DNA of 64,000 bases from NCBI RefSeq assembly GCF_016918935.1, contig NZ_JAFFOB010000015.1, positions 514,227-578,226 on the forward strand, given 5' to 3'. A program made the position numbers and the translations under genes. Below are positions 42,951 through 52,855 of this stretch, piece by piece (the stretch's first letter is position 1; each line of letters opens with the position of its first letter). A model generated the notes under the pieces. It searched no databases. It was not told where the DNA came from and saw nothing but the letters and a program-made list of their open reading frames with translations. The stretch comes from Roseitranquillus sediminis (GTDB taxonomy: Bacteria > Pseudomonadota > Alphaproteobacteria > Rhodobacterales > Rhodobacteraceae).

Positions 42951-43730
42951 TCAGGCGTCCAGCTCTACCCAGAGCGGCACATGGTCCGAGGGTTTCGGTC
43001 CTCCCCGGATGGCGTGGTCGATGCCCACATCCGTCATCAGGTCCGCCGCCTGCGGCGTCAGAAGCACGTGATCGATCCGGATGCCGTCGTTCCGGTCATA
43101 GGCGCCGGCTTGGTAGTCCCAGAACGTGAAATGCCCCCGGCCACGATTCCGCGTGCGGTAGGCCTCGGTCATGCCGAGGTTCACGATCCGCCGCCAGGCG
43201 TCCCGCGTGGCTGGCAGGCCGAGCGCATCGCTGCGCCAGGCATCGGGCCGGGCCGCGTCTTCGTCCAGCGGGATCACGTTGTAATCGCCCGCCACGACGG
43301 CCGCCTCCTCGTCCGCCAGCAGGTCCGTCACGCGCCGCTCCAGCCGCTCCATCCAGCCGAGCTTGTAGTCGTACTTCGGACCGGGAGCGGGATTGCCGTT
43401 CGGCAGGTAGAGGCAGCAGAGGCGGATCGCCCGGCGCCCGACGACCGTTGCCTCGATCCAGCGCGCCTGCTCGTCGTCGTCCGCGCCCGGCAGGCCGCGC
43501 GAGACGTCCTCCAGCGGCAGCTTCGACAGGATGGCGACGCCGTTGAAGCCCTTCTGCCCGTGCGTCTCGACATTGTAGCCGCGCTCGTCGAAGGGCTCGC
43601 GCGGGAATGCCTCGTCGACGCACTTGATCTCCTGCAGCATGGCCACGTCTGGCTGCGACTCGTCCAGCCAGTCTGCCAGCGCCTGACCGCGCGCGCGGAT
43701 CCCGTTGATGTTGAACGTTGCGATCTTCAT
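42951..43730 (-). CDS. xthA: Exodeoxyribonuclease III
   Basis: A 259-residue AP endonuclease/3'-5' exonuclease that repairs abasic sites. It starts MKIATFNINGIRAR, has catalytic E34 in LQEIK, the VVAGDYNVIP and IRIDHVLLTP motifs and ends with SDHVPLWVEL. The ATG at 43730 was taken; the 16 extra codons upstream are non-conserved. The gene sits tail-to-head with erpA in the order usual for Rhodobacterales. Confidence 0.95.
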   Translation of the reverse strand: MKIATFNINGIRARGQALADWLDESQPDVAMLQEIKCVDEAFPREPFDERGYNVETHGQKGFNGVAILSKLPLEDVSRGLPGADDDEQARWIEATVVGRRAIRLCCLYLPNGNPAPGPKYDYKLGWMERLERRVTDLLADEEAAVVAGDYNVIPLDEDAARPDAWRSDALGLPATRDAWRRIVNLGMTEAYRTRNRGRGHFTFWDYQAGAYDRNDGIRIDHVLLTPQAADLMTDVGIDHAIRGGPKPSDHVPLWVELDA

Positions 43731-43847
43731 GTCCGGCCCTCCGCGCGCCCTATAGCCGAGAGGGCGGCGTGCCAACAAGCCAGCTGGCGCCTGTGGATTT
43801 CGCGCTGTGCCGGGACTGCGCTTCAGCGGCGGAATGCGCCGTGTCGC

Positions 43848-44180
43848 TCAGATGGAAAAGGACGTGCCGCAGCCGCAGGATGAGCTGGCATTGGGGTTTT
43901 CGATAGTGAAGCGGGCCCCGATCAGCTCTTCGGTGAAGTCGATGACCGCGTCGGCGAGAAAGGGTAGCGAGACGTTGTCGACCACCACCTTCTGGCCCGC
44001 CTTCTCGAGCACAAGGTCGTCCTCGGCCGGGTCGTCGAGACGGATGTCGTATTGGAAACCCGAGCAGCCGCCGCCTTCGACTGCCACGCGCAGGGCCTTG
44101 GCATCACCAGCGGCGTCATTTATCTCGGCCAGGCGCGCGAAGGCGCGGTCCGTGACCTTGGGCGGAAGGTTGAGCTCCAT
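43848..44180 (-). CDS. erpA: HesB/IscA/ErpA-type iron-sulphur carrier
   Basis: A 110-residue A-type carrier that passes Fe-S clusters to apoproteins. The three ligand cysteines are C39 (GGGCSGFQY) and C102/C104 (SSCGCGTSF). The ATG at 44180 has GAGAGATCG upstream and matches family N termini; an earlier start would add a non-conserved leader. It could be named iscA; erpA fits the usual annotation of this locus next to xthA and dgt. Confidence 0.88.
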   Translation of the reverse strand: MELNLPPKVTDRAFARLAEINDAAGDAKALRVAVEGGGCSGFQYDIRLDDPAEDDLVLEKAGQKVVVDNVSLPFLADAVIDFTEELIGARFTIENPNASSSCGCGTSFSI

Positions 44181-44238
44181 ACGATCTCTCCGGTTGGCCT
44201 GCGGAATATAGGGATGGCTCCGCCGGGTCGGCAAGCGG

Positions 44239-44847
44239 TCACTCGATGATCTCGCCCTCGACCGGGAGCTGCGGCCCGATCGGCTCGTCGCGCACCTCGA
44301 CAGCGGGGGTGGAACTGTCGATCTCGTAGATCGTGTAGACGTAGATCACGTAGACGTAGAAGAACGCGAACGAGACGATCAGGATGAAGAGCCCGGTGAC
44401 GGAGGAGCGCAGGAACAGCCGCCCCCGCTCGACCGACACCTCGCTTTCGGCCGGGGTGTCGCCCGGTGCGAGGCGCGAGGCGGCCACGATCTGGTAACCG
44501 GCCAGCGCCACGCCCGACATCGTCATCAGGACCACCATCCACATGACCACGGTGTCTGCAAAGTGTTGCGTCTGAAAGTTCACGCGACGGATGAGAAAAT
44601 CGTTCAAGGTGCCCTGAAGCCGGAGCTTTTCGTAACACGCCCGCACCAGCGCCTGCACCTCCTCCACAGTCGCGCTCCCGGAGCCGAACTGCGCAAGGCA
44701 TGCGTCGATGGTGAAGTTCTCGTAGAGGAAGGCGAACCGCCCGTACCCAACGCCGGAGACGAGGCTGCCGGCGAGGAAGCCTACGAGCAGGAGGAAGACG
44801 CCACCGGCGACGAGGGCCGCGACGACGGCGGCCCGCGGCCGGTTCAC
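44239..44847 (-). CDS. Integral membrane protein, hypothetical
   Basis: A 202-residue protein with three strong transmembrane segments (about residues 8-32, 98-120 and 150-172) and a soluble loop between the first two. That loop contains a cysteine pair (IDACLAQFG and VRACYEKL) likely on the periplasmic side. No family is recognised. Its ATG overlaps the stop of the adjacent Cys-motif secreted protein by ATGA, so the two are translationally coupled and probably act together in the envelope. Confidence 0.65.
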   Translation of the reverse strand: MNRPRAAVVAALVAGGVFLLLVGFLAGSLVSGVGYGRFAFLYENFTIDACLAQFGSGSATVEEVQALVRACYEKLRLQGTLNDFLIRRVNFQTQHFADTVVMWMVVLMTMSGVALAGYQIVAASRLAPGDTPAESEVSVERGRLFLRSSVTGLFILIVSFAFFYVYVIYVYTIYEIDSSTPAVEVRDEPIGPQLPVEGEIIE

Positions 44848-45185
44848 CTCGTGCGGCCTTCAACCGTGCCGCACCGGCAACGGCGTCCTGGATCCACGGG
44901 TTCCTGGTAGCGAAAACGGCAATAGCCGACGTCGGTCTGGCAGGTGACCATGTTTCGCTGGCCAAAGAGGCCGCGCCAACCCGCGTCCCCGCGGCTGTCT
45001 CCGTCATCACCGCTACGTGACCGTGTCTCCGGATCATGCGACTGCGTCGAAATCGAGGGGGGCTGCGATGGGTTGGTCTGGTTGCTCCGAGGGGGCGACT
45101 GCACCTGCCAGATCGGAACCGGATCCATTCCGCTGCTGACATGCGAGAGTGCAAGGCTGGTGGCCAGCGTGACGGCGAGGAGCAT
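44844..45185 (-). CDS. Secreted protein with C-terminal four-Cys GYCRFRY motif (copy 1)
   Basis: A 113-residue protein with an N-terminal signal sequence (LLAVTLATSLALSHVSSG), a Ser/Asp/Arg-rich disordered middle and a compact C terminus: VTCQTDVGYCRFRY...CRCGTVEGRTR. The same C terminus is found in the next upstream gene (copy 2). Four cysteines in about 30 residues suggest two disulphides or a metal site. It is coupled to the membrane protein gene. I do not recognise the family. Confidence 0.65.
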   Translation of the reverse strand: MLLAVTLATSLALSHVSSGMDPVPIWQVQSPPRSNQTNPSQPPSISTQSHDPETRSRSGDDGDSRGDAGWRGLFGQRNMVTCQTDVGYCRFRYQEPVDPGRRCRCGTVEGRTR

Positions 45186-45273
45186 CAGGACGTCTCCGGT
45201 CAGGGCCAGGGGCGAAGACCAGTACTATAGCACAAGAGCAACTTCGCCTCAAAAACGGCGTCGATGCGGTATC

Positions 45274-45720
45274 CTACCGGGTTCTTCCCGACAACTCGCC
45301 GCAGCGGCACGCTTCGCCGGGAGCCACTGCGCGGCGATAGCGGAAACGGCAGTAACCTTGGGGCGTCTGGCAGGTAACGACGTGGCGCGGGCCGAAAAGG
45401 TTCTGCAGGTTGAAGCCTGCGCCGGGGTTCGCCTGTCGCTGACGCGGGTTGTCCAATGGGGTCGGCTGGGGCGGTATCTTCTGTTCCTTGATGATGAAGT
45501 CCGGCCCCTCGTCGGAGTCGTCCGGAGCCATTTCTGACGGCGACGGCGCCTCCTCGCGCCCCAGGTCGGGGCCTCCACCGCCTCCGCGGTCGGGGGGTGC
45601 CATTTCCTGCACGGCCGCTCCGTTGCGGTCAGCCCGATCCGCGAATTGCGCCGACGCCTCCGCGCCCGCAATGCAGAGTGACAGCGCGAGCAGCGCCAGC
45701 CGCCGGATTTTCCGTTCCAT
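45274..45720 (-). CDS. Secreted protein with C-terminal four-Cys GYCRFRY motif (copy 2)
   Basis: A 148-residue paralogue of the downstream gene, with a signal peptide (KIRRLALLALSLCIAGAEASA), an acidic, proline-rich disordered middle and the ending LFGPRHVVTCQTPQGYCRFRY...CRCGELSGRTR. The tail is aligned to copy 1 without gaps. The start at 45720 is the only ATG that gives a signal peptide; it diverges from dgt. Function unknown. Confidence 0.65.
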   Translation of the reverse strand: MERKIRRLALLALSLCIAGAEASAQFADRADRNGAAVQEMAPPDRGGGGGPDLGREEAPSPSEMAPDDSDEGPDFIIKEQKIPPQPTPLDNPRQRQANPGAGFNLQNLFGPRHVVTCQTPQGYCRFRYRRAVAPGEACRCGELSGRTR

Positions 45721-45982
45721 AGTGTGGTCCTCCTGCCAGGCCTCGCCGGTCGGGACGGATGAACCGGGTCGGACTCGATCCGCTTCGGCAGAAATCGCAG
45801 GGTGCCGCATGGGCACCTGAAACTCGTTACGGTTCGGAAGACCGGCGAGGCGGCGCGGCGGTCACGCGCGGCCGCGCCCTCGGAGAACCAAGAGTAGCAC
45901 AGGCGCCGCGCCTCTCCAAGAACGCGGCCTTGGGATGGGCGTCGCCTTGGGGTATCGGAGGCTTGTAAACGGAAGGACAGAG

Positions 45983-47143
45983 ATGCAGGCCCCCTACGCG
46001 ACCGACCCTGGCAGGAGCCGCGGCCGGCTGATCTCCGAGGCCGACAGCGCGTTCCGCTCCTGTTACGCCCGCGATCGCGACCGGATCATCCATTCGAGCG
46101 CGTTCCGCCGGCTCAAGCACAAGACGCAGGTCTTCATCGAGCATGAGGGCGACTACTACCGCACCCGCCTCACGCACACCCTGGAGGTGGCGCAGGTGGC
46201 GCGGACGATTGCCGGCGCGCTGGGGCTGAACGAGGAACTGACCGAGGCGGTGGCGCTGGCGCACGACCTCGGCCACCCGCCCTTCGGCCACACGGGTGAG
46301 GAGGCGCTGGACCGACTGATGCAGCCCTACGGCGGCTTCGACCACAATGCCCAGGCGATCAGGATCGTCACCGCGCTCGAGCGGCACTACGCGCGCTTCG
46401 ACGGGCTGAACCTGACTTGGGAGGCGCTGGAGGGCATCGCCAAGCACAATGGTCCGGTGACAGGCGTGCTGCCCTACGCGCTGGCGGAGTATGCCGAGCG
46501 CCATGACCTGGAGCTGGATACCTATGCCAGCGCCGAGGCGCAGGTGGCGGCAATCTCGGACGACGTGGCCTACTCGAACCACGACCTGCAGGACGGGCTG
46601 CGCGCCGGTCTCTTCGACGAGGCCGATCTCGCGGCGCTGCCCATCCTGGGACCGGCCTTCGCCGAGGTCGACCGGATCTGGCCGGGGCTCGAGCGGCCAC
46701 GGCGCCAGCACGAGGCGCTGAGGCGGGTGTTCGGCGGCCTTGTCGAGGACGTGCTGGTCACCTCGCGTGCACTCATCGCCAGCCTCGACCCCGACTCGCC
46801 CGAGGCGGTGCGGCATGCGGGGCACCCGGTGGTGCGCTTCTCGGGCGGAATGTGGCAGGACCTGCAGGTGATCCGGCGCTTCCTCTTCGAGCGCGTCTAC
46901 CGCGCTCCCAGCGTCATGCGCACCCGCGCCGAAGTGACGGCGGTGGTGGAGGCGCTGTTCCCGCTTTACCTGGAGCGGCCCGACCTGCTGCCTGCGCCGT
47001 GGCTCGCGGACCTGCCGGCGCGGCCCGACAGCACCGTGCTCGCCCGGATGGTCGCCGACTACATCGCCGGGATGACCGACCGCTTCGCCCTGCAGGAACA
47101 TGCGCGCCTGCTGGCCGATGCCGCGAAAACGGCGCGACATTGA
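45983..47143 (+). CDS. dgt: Deoxyguanosinetriphosphate triphosphohydrolase-like protein
   Basis: A 386-residue HD-domain dNTP triphosphohydrolase that converts dNTP to deoxynucleoside and triphosphate. The metal site is shown by H65 ([11 protein letters not shown]) and H94-D95 ([16 protein letters not shown]). The substrate region [14 protein letters not shown] is typical of the alphaproteobacterial dGTPase-like type. ATG 45983 has a GGAAGGA ribosome site; the upstream ATG at 45935 lacks one. It is the first gene of the dgt-argS-SPOR-nagZ-scpA-scpB run. Confidence 0.92.
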   Translation: MQAPYATDPGRSRGRLISEADSAFRSCYARDRDRIIHSSAFRRLKHKTQVFIEHEGDYYRTRLTHTLEVAQVARTIAGALGLNEELTEAVALAHDLGHPPFGHTGEEALDRLMQPYGGFDHNAQAIRIVTALERHYARFDGLNLTWEALEGIAKHNGPVTGVLPYALAEYAERHDLELDTYASAEAQVAAISDDVAYSNHDLQDGLRAGLFDEADLAALPILGPAFAEVDRIWPGLERPRRQHEALRRVFGGLVEDVLVTSRALIASLDPDSPEAVRHAGHPVVRFSGGMWQDLQVIRRFLFERVYRAPSVMRTRAEVTAVVEALFPLYLERPDLLPAPWLADLPARPDSTVLARMVADYIAGMTDRFALQEHARLLADAAKTARH

Positions 47144-47195
47144 CGCCGAAGGCCCGCATGGTAGACGGCGGCGCAAACAGGACGGGATTGGCGAG

Positions 47196-48920
47196 ATGAA
47201 CCTCTTTTCCGACATCCGCCACGTCGTGGTCGAGACGCTCGACGCGATGGTCGCCGAGGGCGCTCTGCCGAACGGACTGGACTACGGGCCGGTCTCGGTA
47301 GAGCCGCCGCGGGATCCGGCGCATGGCGACATGGCGACGAATGCGGCGATGGTGCTGTCGAAGGCCGCGGGCGAGGCGCCGCGCGCCATCGCGGAGAAAC
47401 TGGCCGAACGTTTGTCGCAGGAGTCGCGCATCGCCTCTACCGAGGTTGCGGGACCGGGTTTCCTGAACCTGCGGCTCGTCCCCGGCGTCTGGGCCGACGT
47501 CGTGACCGAGGCGCTCGACGCGGGGCGTTCCTTCGGCCACTCGGGCTTCGGCGCCGGCCTCAAGGTCAACGTCGAGTTCATCTCGGCCAATCCAACGGGG
47601 CCGCTGCATGTGGGCCACGTGCGGGGGGCGGTCTTCGGCGATGCGCTTGCCTCGTTGCTGACGTTCTCGGGCTACAACGTCACGCGCGAGTACTACATCA
47701 ATGATGGCGGCGCCCAGGTCGACACGCTCGCGCGGTCGGTCTACCTGCGCTATCTGGAGGCGCACGGGCGCGAAGTGGCCTTCGAGGAGGGCACCTATCC
47801 CGGCAATTACCTCGTGCCCGTGGGCGAGGCGCTGCGCGAGAGGGTGGGCGACCGTTACGTTGACCAGCCCGAGGAGGTCTGGCTCGACGAGGTCCGCACC
47901 TTCGCCACCGACGCGATGATGGAGATGATCCGCGAGGATCTGTCGGCGCTAGGCGTGCGGATGGACGTCTTCTTTTCGGAGAAGTCGCTTTACGGCACCG
48001 GCAAGATCGAGGCGGCGCTGAAGCTGCTGGAGTCCAGGGGCCTGATCTACGAAGGCACGCTCGACCCGCCGAAGGGCAAGGCGCTCGACGACTGGGAGCC
48101 GCGGGAGCAGACGCTGTTCCGCTCCACCTCGCACGGCGACGACGTTGACCGGCCCGTGCGCAAGTCGGACGGCAGCTGGACCTACTTCGCTCCCGACATC
48201 GCCTATCACCACGACAAGATAGAGCGCGGCTTCGAGGAGCTGATCGACATCTTCGGCGCCGACCACGCCGGCTACGTCAAGCGGATGCGGGCCGCCGTCT
48301 CGGCCCTCTCCGACGGCGCGGTGCCGCTGGACGTCAAGCTGACGCAGCTCGTTCGCCTCTTCCAGAACGGCGAGCCCTACCGGATGTCCAAGCGGGCCGG
48401 CAACTTCGTGACCCTGCGCGAGGTGGTCGACGAGGTCGGACCTGACGTCACCCGGTTTCACATGCTGACGCGCAAGAACGACGCGCCGCTCGATTTCGAC
48501 TTCGCCCACGTGACGGAGCAGTCGAAGGACAACCCGGTCTTCTACGTGCAGTACGCACACGCCCGCGTCCGCTCTCTCTGGCGCAAGGCCGAGGCGGCGG
48601 GGATCATGTCGACCGACGTGCCGCTGCTGGAGGACGAGGCGGAGTTTGCGGTGGCGAAGAAGATCGCCGAATGGCCGCGCCTCGTGGAGATTGCCGCGCG
48701 CACGCACGAGCCCCACCGGATCGCGTTCTACCTCTATGACCTGGCCAGCGACTTCCATGCGTTGTGGAACCGGGGCAACGACCGGCCCGAACTGCGCTTC
48801 ATACATGAGGACGACGAGGCACGGTCCAGCGGAAAGATGGCGCTGGCGCGGGCAGTCGCCGTTGTTATTTCGGCGGGTCTTGATATTCTCGGGGTCACTC
48901 CAGCCGAAGAGATGCGCTGA
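47196..48920 (+). CDS. argS: Arginyl-tRNA synthetase
   Basis: A 574-residue class I aminoacyl-tRNA synthetase. The HIGH motif appears as HVGH (138-141) within [12 protein letters not shown] and the KMSKS loop as RMSKRAGNF. The N-terminal Add1 domain and the C-terminal DALR anticodon-binding domain ([16 protein letters not shown] and HIA-like [21 protein letters not shown], in part) are intact. The ATG at 47196 was chosen by family alignment from memory; the longer frame is not conserved. Confidence 0.97.
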   Translation: MNLFSDIRHVVVETLDAMVAEGALPNGLDYGPVSVEPPRDPAHGDMATNAAMVLSKAAGEAPRAIAEKLAERLSQESRIASTEVAGPGFLNLRLVPGVWADVVTEALDAGRSFGHSGFGAGLKVNVEFISANPTGPLHVGHVRGAVFGDALASLLTFSGYNVTREYYINDGGAQVDTLARSVYLRYLEAHGREVAFEEGTYPGNYLVPVGEALRERVGDRYVDQPEEVWLDEVRTFATDAMMEMIREDLSALGVRMDVFFSEKSLYGTGKIEAALKLLESRGLIYEGTLDPPKGKALDDWEPREQTLFRSTSHGDDVDRPVRKSDGSWTYFAPDIAYHHDKIERGFEELIDIFGADHAGYVKRMRAAVSALSDGAVPLDVKLTQLVRLFQNGEPYRMSKRAGNFVTLREVVDEVGPDVTRFHMLTRKNDAPLDFDFAHVTEQSKDNPVFYVQYAHARVRSLWRKAEAAGIMSTDVPLLEDEAEFAVAKKIAEWPRLVEIAARTHEPHRIAFYLYDLASDFHALWNRGNDRPELRFIHEDDEARSSGKMALARAVAVVISAGLDILGVTPAEEMR

Positions 48921-48991
48921 TCTAAAAAGGGCGCCGGCGGCGGAGCATCACGAGGCGCGCCGGAGCAGGCGCTGAGGCAGTTGAGGTCAAG

Positions 48992-49795
48992 ATGACCGAT
49001 GGCACTTTCGATGGTCGCGGGAGGCACGGCACCGCCGTGCGCGCGTTGGCGAACTGGTGTGGCGCAGGCCTTTCGCTCGCGCTGGTTGCAGGGCTCGCCT
49101 TTTGGGGCTGGCAGCTTCTGATCAGGGACGTCACCGGCGTGCCGGTCGTGCGGGCGATCCAGGGGCCGATGCGGATCGCGCCCGAGACTCCGGGTGGGCA
49201 GCAGGCCGAGCACCAGGGGCTGACCGTCAACCGCATCGCTGAAAAGGCGGCGGACGAGGAGCCGGTGGAACAGGTCCGGCTGGCACCGGCGGCGGCAGAG
49301 CTCCTGCCGGACGACATGCCCGTCGCCACGACACTGGCGGATCTGGAACCCGACATGGCGGAGGTGCCGGTGACGCGGCAGGCTGCGCGACCCGCGGCGT
49401 CGCTGAACGCGACCGACCGGGCAGTGGCCGAAGCGCTGGGTCTCGACCCGGCGTCCTTCGTCACGCTCGCCTCGGCGACGGGTGAGGAAGAGCGTCCCGA
49501 GCCGCGCCCGGCCGGTGCGATGATCGCCTTATCCACGACCGCCGCTGGCGACGAGGTCGTGCAGCTCGGCGCCTTCGACACCGAGGAGGTCGCGCGGCGG
49601 GAGTGGGACCGGCTCTCGGAGCGCTTCCCGGACGTGCTGGAACGACACCACGGCGTGGTCGAGCGGGTGGATCGCGGGGGCAAGACCTTCTGGCGCCTGC
49701 GCGCAGCGGGTTTCTACGACCTCGCCGAGGCGCGACGGGTGTGCGCGGCGTTGAACGCGGGCCAGGCGGACTGCATACCGGTGGTTCGGCGCTGA
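48992..49795 (+). CDS. SPOR-domain membrane protein
   Basis: A 267-residue protein with a short cytoplasmic N terminus, one transmembrane segment (about 24-44), a disordered periplasmic linker rich in Ala, Glu and Pro, and a C-terminal SPOR domain (VVQLGAFDTEEVARREWDRL, then KTFWRLRAAGFYDLAEARRVC). SPOR domains bind denuded peptidoglycan at the division septum. Its place between argS and nagZ is the usual Rhodobacterales arrangement. It ends 2 bases before nagZ. Confidence 0.9.
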   Translation: MTDGTFDGRGRHGTAVRALANWCGAGLSLALVAGLAFWGWQLLIRDVTGVPVVRAIQGPMRIAPETPGGQQAEHQGLTVNRIAEKAADEEPVEQVRLAPAAAELLPDDMPVATTLADLEPDMAEVPVTRQAARPAASLNATDRAVAEALGLDPASFVTLASATGEEERPEPRPAGAMIALSTTAAGDEVVQLGAFDTEEVARREWDRLSERFPDVLERHHGVVERVDRGGKTFWRLRAAGFYDLAEARRVCAALNAGQADCIPVVRR

Positions 49796-49797
49796 GG

Positions 49798-50754
49798 ATG
49801 CGGGACCGGACCGCCGCCATCTTCGGCTGCGCCGGTCCGCGGCTGACGACGGACGAGGTCGCTTTCTTCGGCGAGGTGCGTCCCTGGGGCTTCATCCTCT
49901 TCGACCGAAACCTGCGCCAGGCGGAGCAGGTACGCGGCCTCTGCGCCGACCTCCGCGACGCGGCCGGCGCCGACGTGCCGATCCTGATCGACCAGGAGGG
50001 GGGGCGGGTGGCGCGACTGAGGCCGCCGCTCGGCCGCGACTGGCCGCCGCCCTTCGACCACGCCGAGGCGGCGGGCGCAGATGCCGCCAAAGCCATACGC
50101 GCGCGGTATCGTGACATTGCGACGGAACTGCGGGCGCTCGGCATCGACGTCAACTGCGTTCCCTGCGCCGACGTGGCGCGCCCCGATACCCACCCGTTCC
50201 TGCGCAACCGCTGCTTCGGCGAAGACCCCGCACGGGTCGCGCGGCTCGCGCGTGCCGCGGCGGACGGAACGCTGGAGGGTGGGGTGTTGCCTGTCATCAA
50301 GCACATCCCCGGCCACGGCGCTGGGCGCGTCGACAGCCACGAGGCGCTGCCGACGGTGGAGGCGGATCTGGAGACGCTGCGCGCTGTCGACTTCGTGCCG
50401 TTCGTCGCGCTGGCCGACCAGCTCATGGCGATGACTGCGCATGTCGTCTATCCGGCGATCGATGCGGAGCGGCCGGCCACCACGTCTCCCGCGGCGATCG
50501 AGGTCATCCGGCGCGAGATCGGGTTCGGCGGCCTGCTGATGACGGACGACATCTCGATGGGCGCGCTCGGCGGCGCGATGAGCGACCGGGTCAGGGACTC
50601 GCTCGACGCGGGGTGCGACATGATCCTGCACTGCAACGGCAACAGCGACGAGATGATGGAGGTTGCGGAAGCCGCCGGCACGCTGCGCGGCGCGGCGGCA
50701 AAGCGTGCCGAGCGGGTGATGGCGCACCGGGCCGGCGCGCCGGTCGGGGAATGA
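49798..50754 (+). CDS. nagZ: Beta-N-acetylhexosaminidase NagZ
   Basis: A 318-residue family 3 glycosidase that removes GlcNAc from anhydro-muropeptides in peptidoglycan recycling. Motifs: KHIPGHG at 168-174 followed by D179-S-H181 (acid/base His of NagZ), and nucleophile Asp in LLMTDDISMG at about 250. Length is normal and there is no signal peptide, as expected for the cytoplasmic enzyme. The GAGG before the ATG overlaps the SPOR stop region, and its own stop overlaps the scpA start as ATGA. Confidence 0.94.
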   Translation: MRDRTAAIFGCAGPRLTTDEVAFFGEVRPWGFILFDRNLRQAEQVRGLCADLRDAAGADVPILIDQEGGRVARLRPPLGRDWPPPFDHAEAAGADAAKAIRARYRDIATELRALGIDVNCVPCADVARPDTHPFLRNRCFGEDPARVARLARAAADGTLEGGVLPVIKHIPGHGAGRVDSHEALPTVEADLETLRAVDFVPFVALADQLMAMTAHVVYPAIDAERPATTSPAAIEVIRREIGFGGLLMTDDISMGALGGAMSDRVRDSLDAGCDMILHCNGNSDEMMEVAEAAGTLRGAAAKRAERVMAHRAGAPVGE

Positions 50755-51545
50755 GAGTGCCTTCGCGTGAGGAGGCCGCACCGGTCGTCGATATCGCCGC
50801 CCGCATGGCGGCCGAGGCTCTCATCGTCGACGTGGACGGGTTCGAGGGCCCGCTCGACCTGCTGCTCATGCTGTCGCGGACCCAGAAGGTGGACCTGCGC
50901 CGCATCTCGATCCTGCGGCTGGCCGAGCAGTACCTCGCCTTCGTCGAGGAGGCGCGCTCGCTCAGGCTGGAGCTGGCGGCTGACTACCTCGTGATGGCGG
51001 CGTGGCTCGCCTTCCTCAAGTCGCGCCTGCTCCTGCCGCCCGACCCGGCCGACGAGGGGCCGTCGGGTGAGGATCTGGCGGCGCACCTCGCGTTCCAGCT
51101 CGAGCGGCTGCAGGCGATGCGGGACGCCGCCGCCCGCCTGATGGCGCGCGACCGGCTGGGCCGCGACCGCTTTGCGCGCGGCCTTCCCGAGGACGTGACG
51201 CGGGTGCGCGAGGTCCGCTACGACGCCACGCTCCTGGACCTGATGCAGGCCTACGCGCGCCTGCGGACGCGCGACGACTTTCGCCCCTATGCCATGGACC
51301 GCCGCGACGTGATGTCGATGGAGCAGGCGCTGGAGAGGCTGCGCGGCCTGATCCGCTTCGCCGGCGACTGGGTGGAGCTTGCGACATGGCTGCCGGACGG
51401 CTGGCGCGGCGACCCGGCCCGCCGTCGCAGCGCCGCAGCCGCGCACTTCGCTGCGACGCTGGAACTGGCGAAGGAGGGGCGGCTGGAGATCCGGCAGGAC
51501 GAGACCTTCGCGCCGATCCGGGTGAGGCGGCGTGGCGACGTCTGA
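50751..51545 (+). CDS. scpA: Segregation and condensation protein A
   Basis: A 264-residue kleisin that bridges the SMC heads in chromosome condensation. The N-terminal DGFEGPLDLLLMLSRTQKVD, the DYLVMAAWLAFLKSRLLLP helix and the C-terminal winged-helix end are typical. The start overlaps the nagZ stop (ATGA), and the end overlaps scpB by 14 bases. Confidence 0.94.
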   Translation: MRVPSREEAAPVVDIAARMAAEALIVDVDGFEGPLDLLLMLSRTQKVDLRRISILRLAEQYLAFVEEARSLRLELAADYLVMAAWLAFLKSRLLLPPDPADEGPSGEDLAAHLAFQLERLQAMRDAAARLMARDRLGRDRFARGLPEDVTRVREVRYDATLLDLMQAYARLRTRDDFRPYAMDRRDVMSMEQALERLRGLIRFAGDWVELATWLPDGWRGDPARRRSAAAAHFAATLELAKEGRLEIRQDETFAPIRVRRRGDV

Positions 51546-52182
51546 AGAACGGTCGCTCTTCGAGGCGCCGCCGCCCGACGAGCAGGAGCGCATGGTGGAG
51601 GCGATCCTCTTCGCCAGCGCGGAGCCCGTGAGCGTAGCCGAGTTTCATGCCCGCATGCCTCATGGAAGCGAGGCGCTGCCTGCGCTCGAGGCACTGCGCA
51701 GGCGCTACGAGGGGCGGGGGGTCGAGGTCGTCCGCGTGGGCGACGCCTGGGCCATCCGCACGGCGCCCGACCTGGGCTTCCTCATGCGGCGGGAGACGGT
51801 GGAGACCCGCAAGCTGAGTCGCGCCGCCACCGAGACGCTGGCAATCGTCGCCTATCACCAACCTGTGACGCGCGCCGAGATCGAGGAGATCCGCGGCGTC
51901 AGCGTCAGCCGCGGCACTCTCGATCAATTGATGGAAATGGGCTGGGTCCGGCTCGGTCGTCGGCGCGAGACACCGGGGCGGCCCGTCACCTTCGCGACGA
52001 CCGAGGGTTTCCTCGACCACTTCGGCCTTTCGTCACCGCGAGACCTGCCGGGGCTGAAGGAACTTCGCGCGGCGGGCCTGCTGGAGAGTCGCCCCTCACC
52101 TGGCGACGACGCGGGAGGCGAGACGCCGGGGCAGGCGGAGATGTTCGACAGGTCGATCGGTGACACCGCGCCGGACGCTTAA
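51532..52182 (+). CDS. scpB: Segregation and condensation protein B
   Basis: A 216-residue partner of ScpA made of two winged-helix domains (MVEAILFASAEPVS near the N terminus; ETLAIVAYHQPVTRAEIEEI, GVSVSRGTLDQLMEMGWV and TTEGFLDHFGLSS in the second). It starts at a GTG inside the end of scpA, indicating coupling. In many Rhodobacterales tatA would follow; here a sensory pair follows instead. Confidence 0.94.
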   Translation: MATSEERSLFEAPPPDEQERMVEAILFASAEPVSVAEFHARMPHGSEALPALEALRRRYEGRGVEVVRVGDAWAIRTAPDLGFLMRRETVETRKLSRAATETLAIVAYHQPVTRAEIEEIRGVSVSRGTLDQLMEMGWVRLGRRRETPGRPVTFATTEGFLDHFGLSSPRDLPGLKELRAAGLLESRPSPGDDAGGETPGQAEMFDRSIGDTAPDA

Positions 52183-52237
52183 ACTGGTTTGCTAACATGA
52201 GCGTTGACCGGCGGCATGTATTGTGACGGAGTAAGGC

Positions 52238-52855
52238 GTGTCTCAGCGCGAGCGGACACGTTTCCTCCCCGTCGCCTGCTGCAGTCCGGACGTTGACATG
52301 ACCGATACTCGACCCGCGGCCGCCGAACTCCCGCTAGAGGGCGACATCTTCATGCGGCGTCTCCTGCGCGAGCTGTCCGGACTGCTCGAGGACGTCGTCG
52401 GGACGGAAAGCGCCGAAGGCTACATCAGCGGCGTCGGGTCGATCATGGGGCGCTGGATCGGCGAGCAGTACCGCGGCGCCATCGACCTTGAGTGCGCCGA
52501 TGCGCGGTTGCTGGCCGAGGTGCTCGTCGACCTGAAGCGGCGCATCGGCGGGGAGTTCCACATCATCGCCGTGAGCGAGGATCGCATCGTGCTCGGCAAC
52601 GCCCGTTGCCCCTTCGGCGACATGGTGCAGGACCGGCCGTCGCTGTGCATGATGACATCCAACGTCTTCGGGCGCATCGTCGCAGACAGTCTCGGCTATG
52701 CACGCGTGGAACTGCAGGAAACGATAGCCGCCGGGCACGGCCGTTGCCGTGTCGTCGTGCACCTCGAGCCGCGCAGGGAATCCGCGCCCGGAGAGATGGA
52801 ATATTTCTCGACGCGATCCGCAGCCGATGCCCGCGAGCCGGAGCCTGCGGAATGA
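52238..52855 (+). CDS. Methanogen output domain 1-like protein, partner of sensor kinase
   Basis: A 205-residue soluble protein with a helix-rich start (IFMRRLLRELSGLLEDVVG) and the conserved-looking block IVLGNARCPFGDMVQ...SLCMMTSNVFGRIVAD, which resembles methanogen output domain 1 proteins. Two Cys residues in that block could hold a metal or redox cofactor. A GTG at 52238 gives the length shown; the ATG at 52298 (MTDTRPAAAE) is an alternative start. Its stop overlaps the kinase start as ATGA, so it is probably the sensory or regulatory partner of that kinase. Confidence 0.72.
   Translation: MSQRERTRFLPVACCSPDVDMTDTRPAAAELPLEGDIFMRRLLRELSGLLEDVVGTESAEGYISGVGSIMGRWIGEQYRGAIDLECADARLLAEVLVDLKRRIGGEFHIIAVSEDRIVLGNARCPFGDMVQDRPSLCMMTSNVFGRIVADSLGYARVELQETIAAGHGRCRVVVHLEPRRESAPGEMEYFSTRSAADAREPEPAE

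Noticed and set aside
45801..45817. Inverted repeat GGTGCC-N5-GGCACC in the gap before dgt
   Set aside because: A 6-bp palindrome of this composition is expected by chance in such GC-rich DNA and nothing else supports a regulatory role.
45827..47215. 462-codon minus-strand frame opposite dgt
   Set aside because: Antisense to an intact HD-domain dNTPase; composition without any motif.
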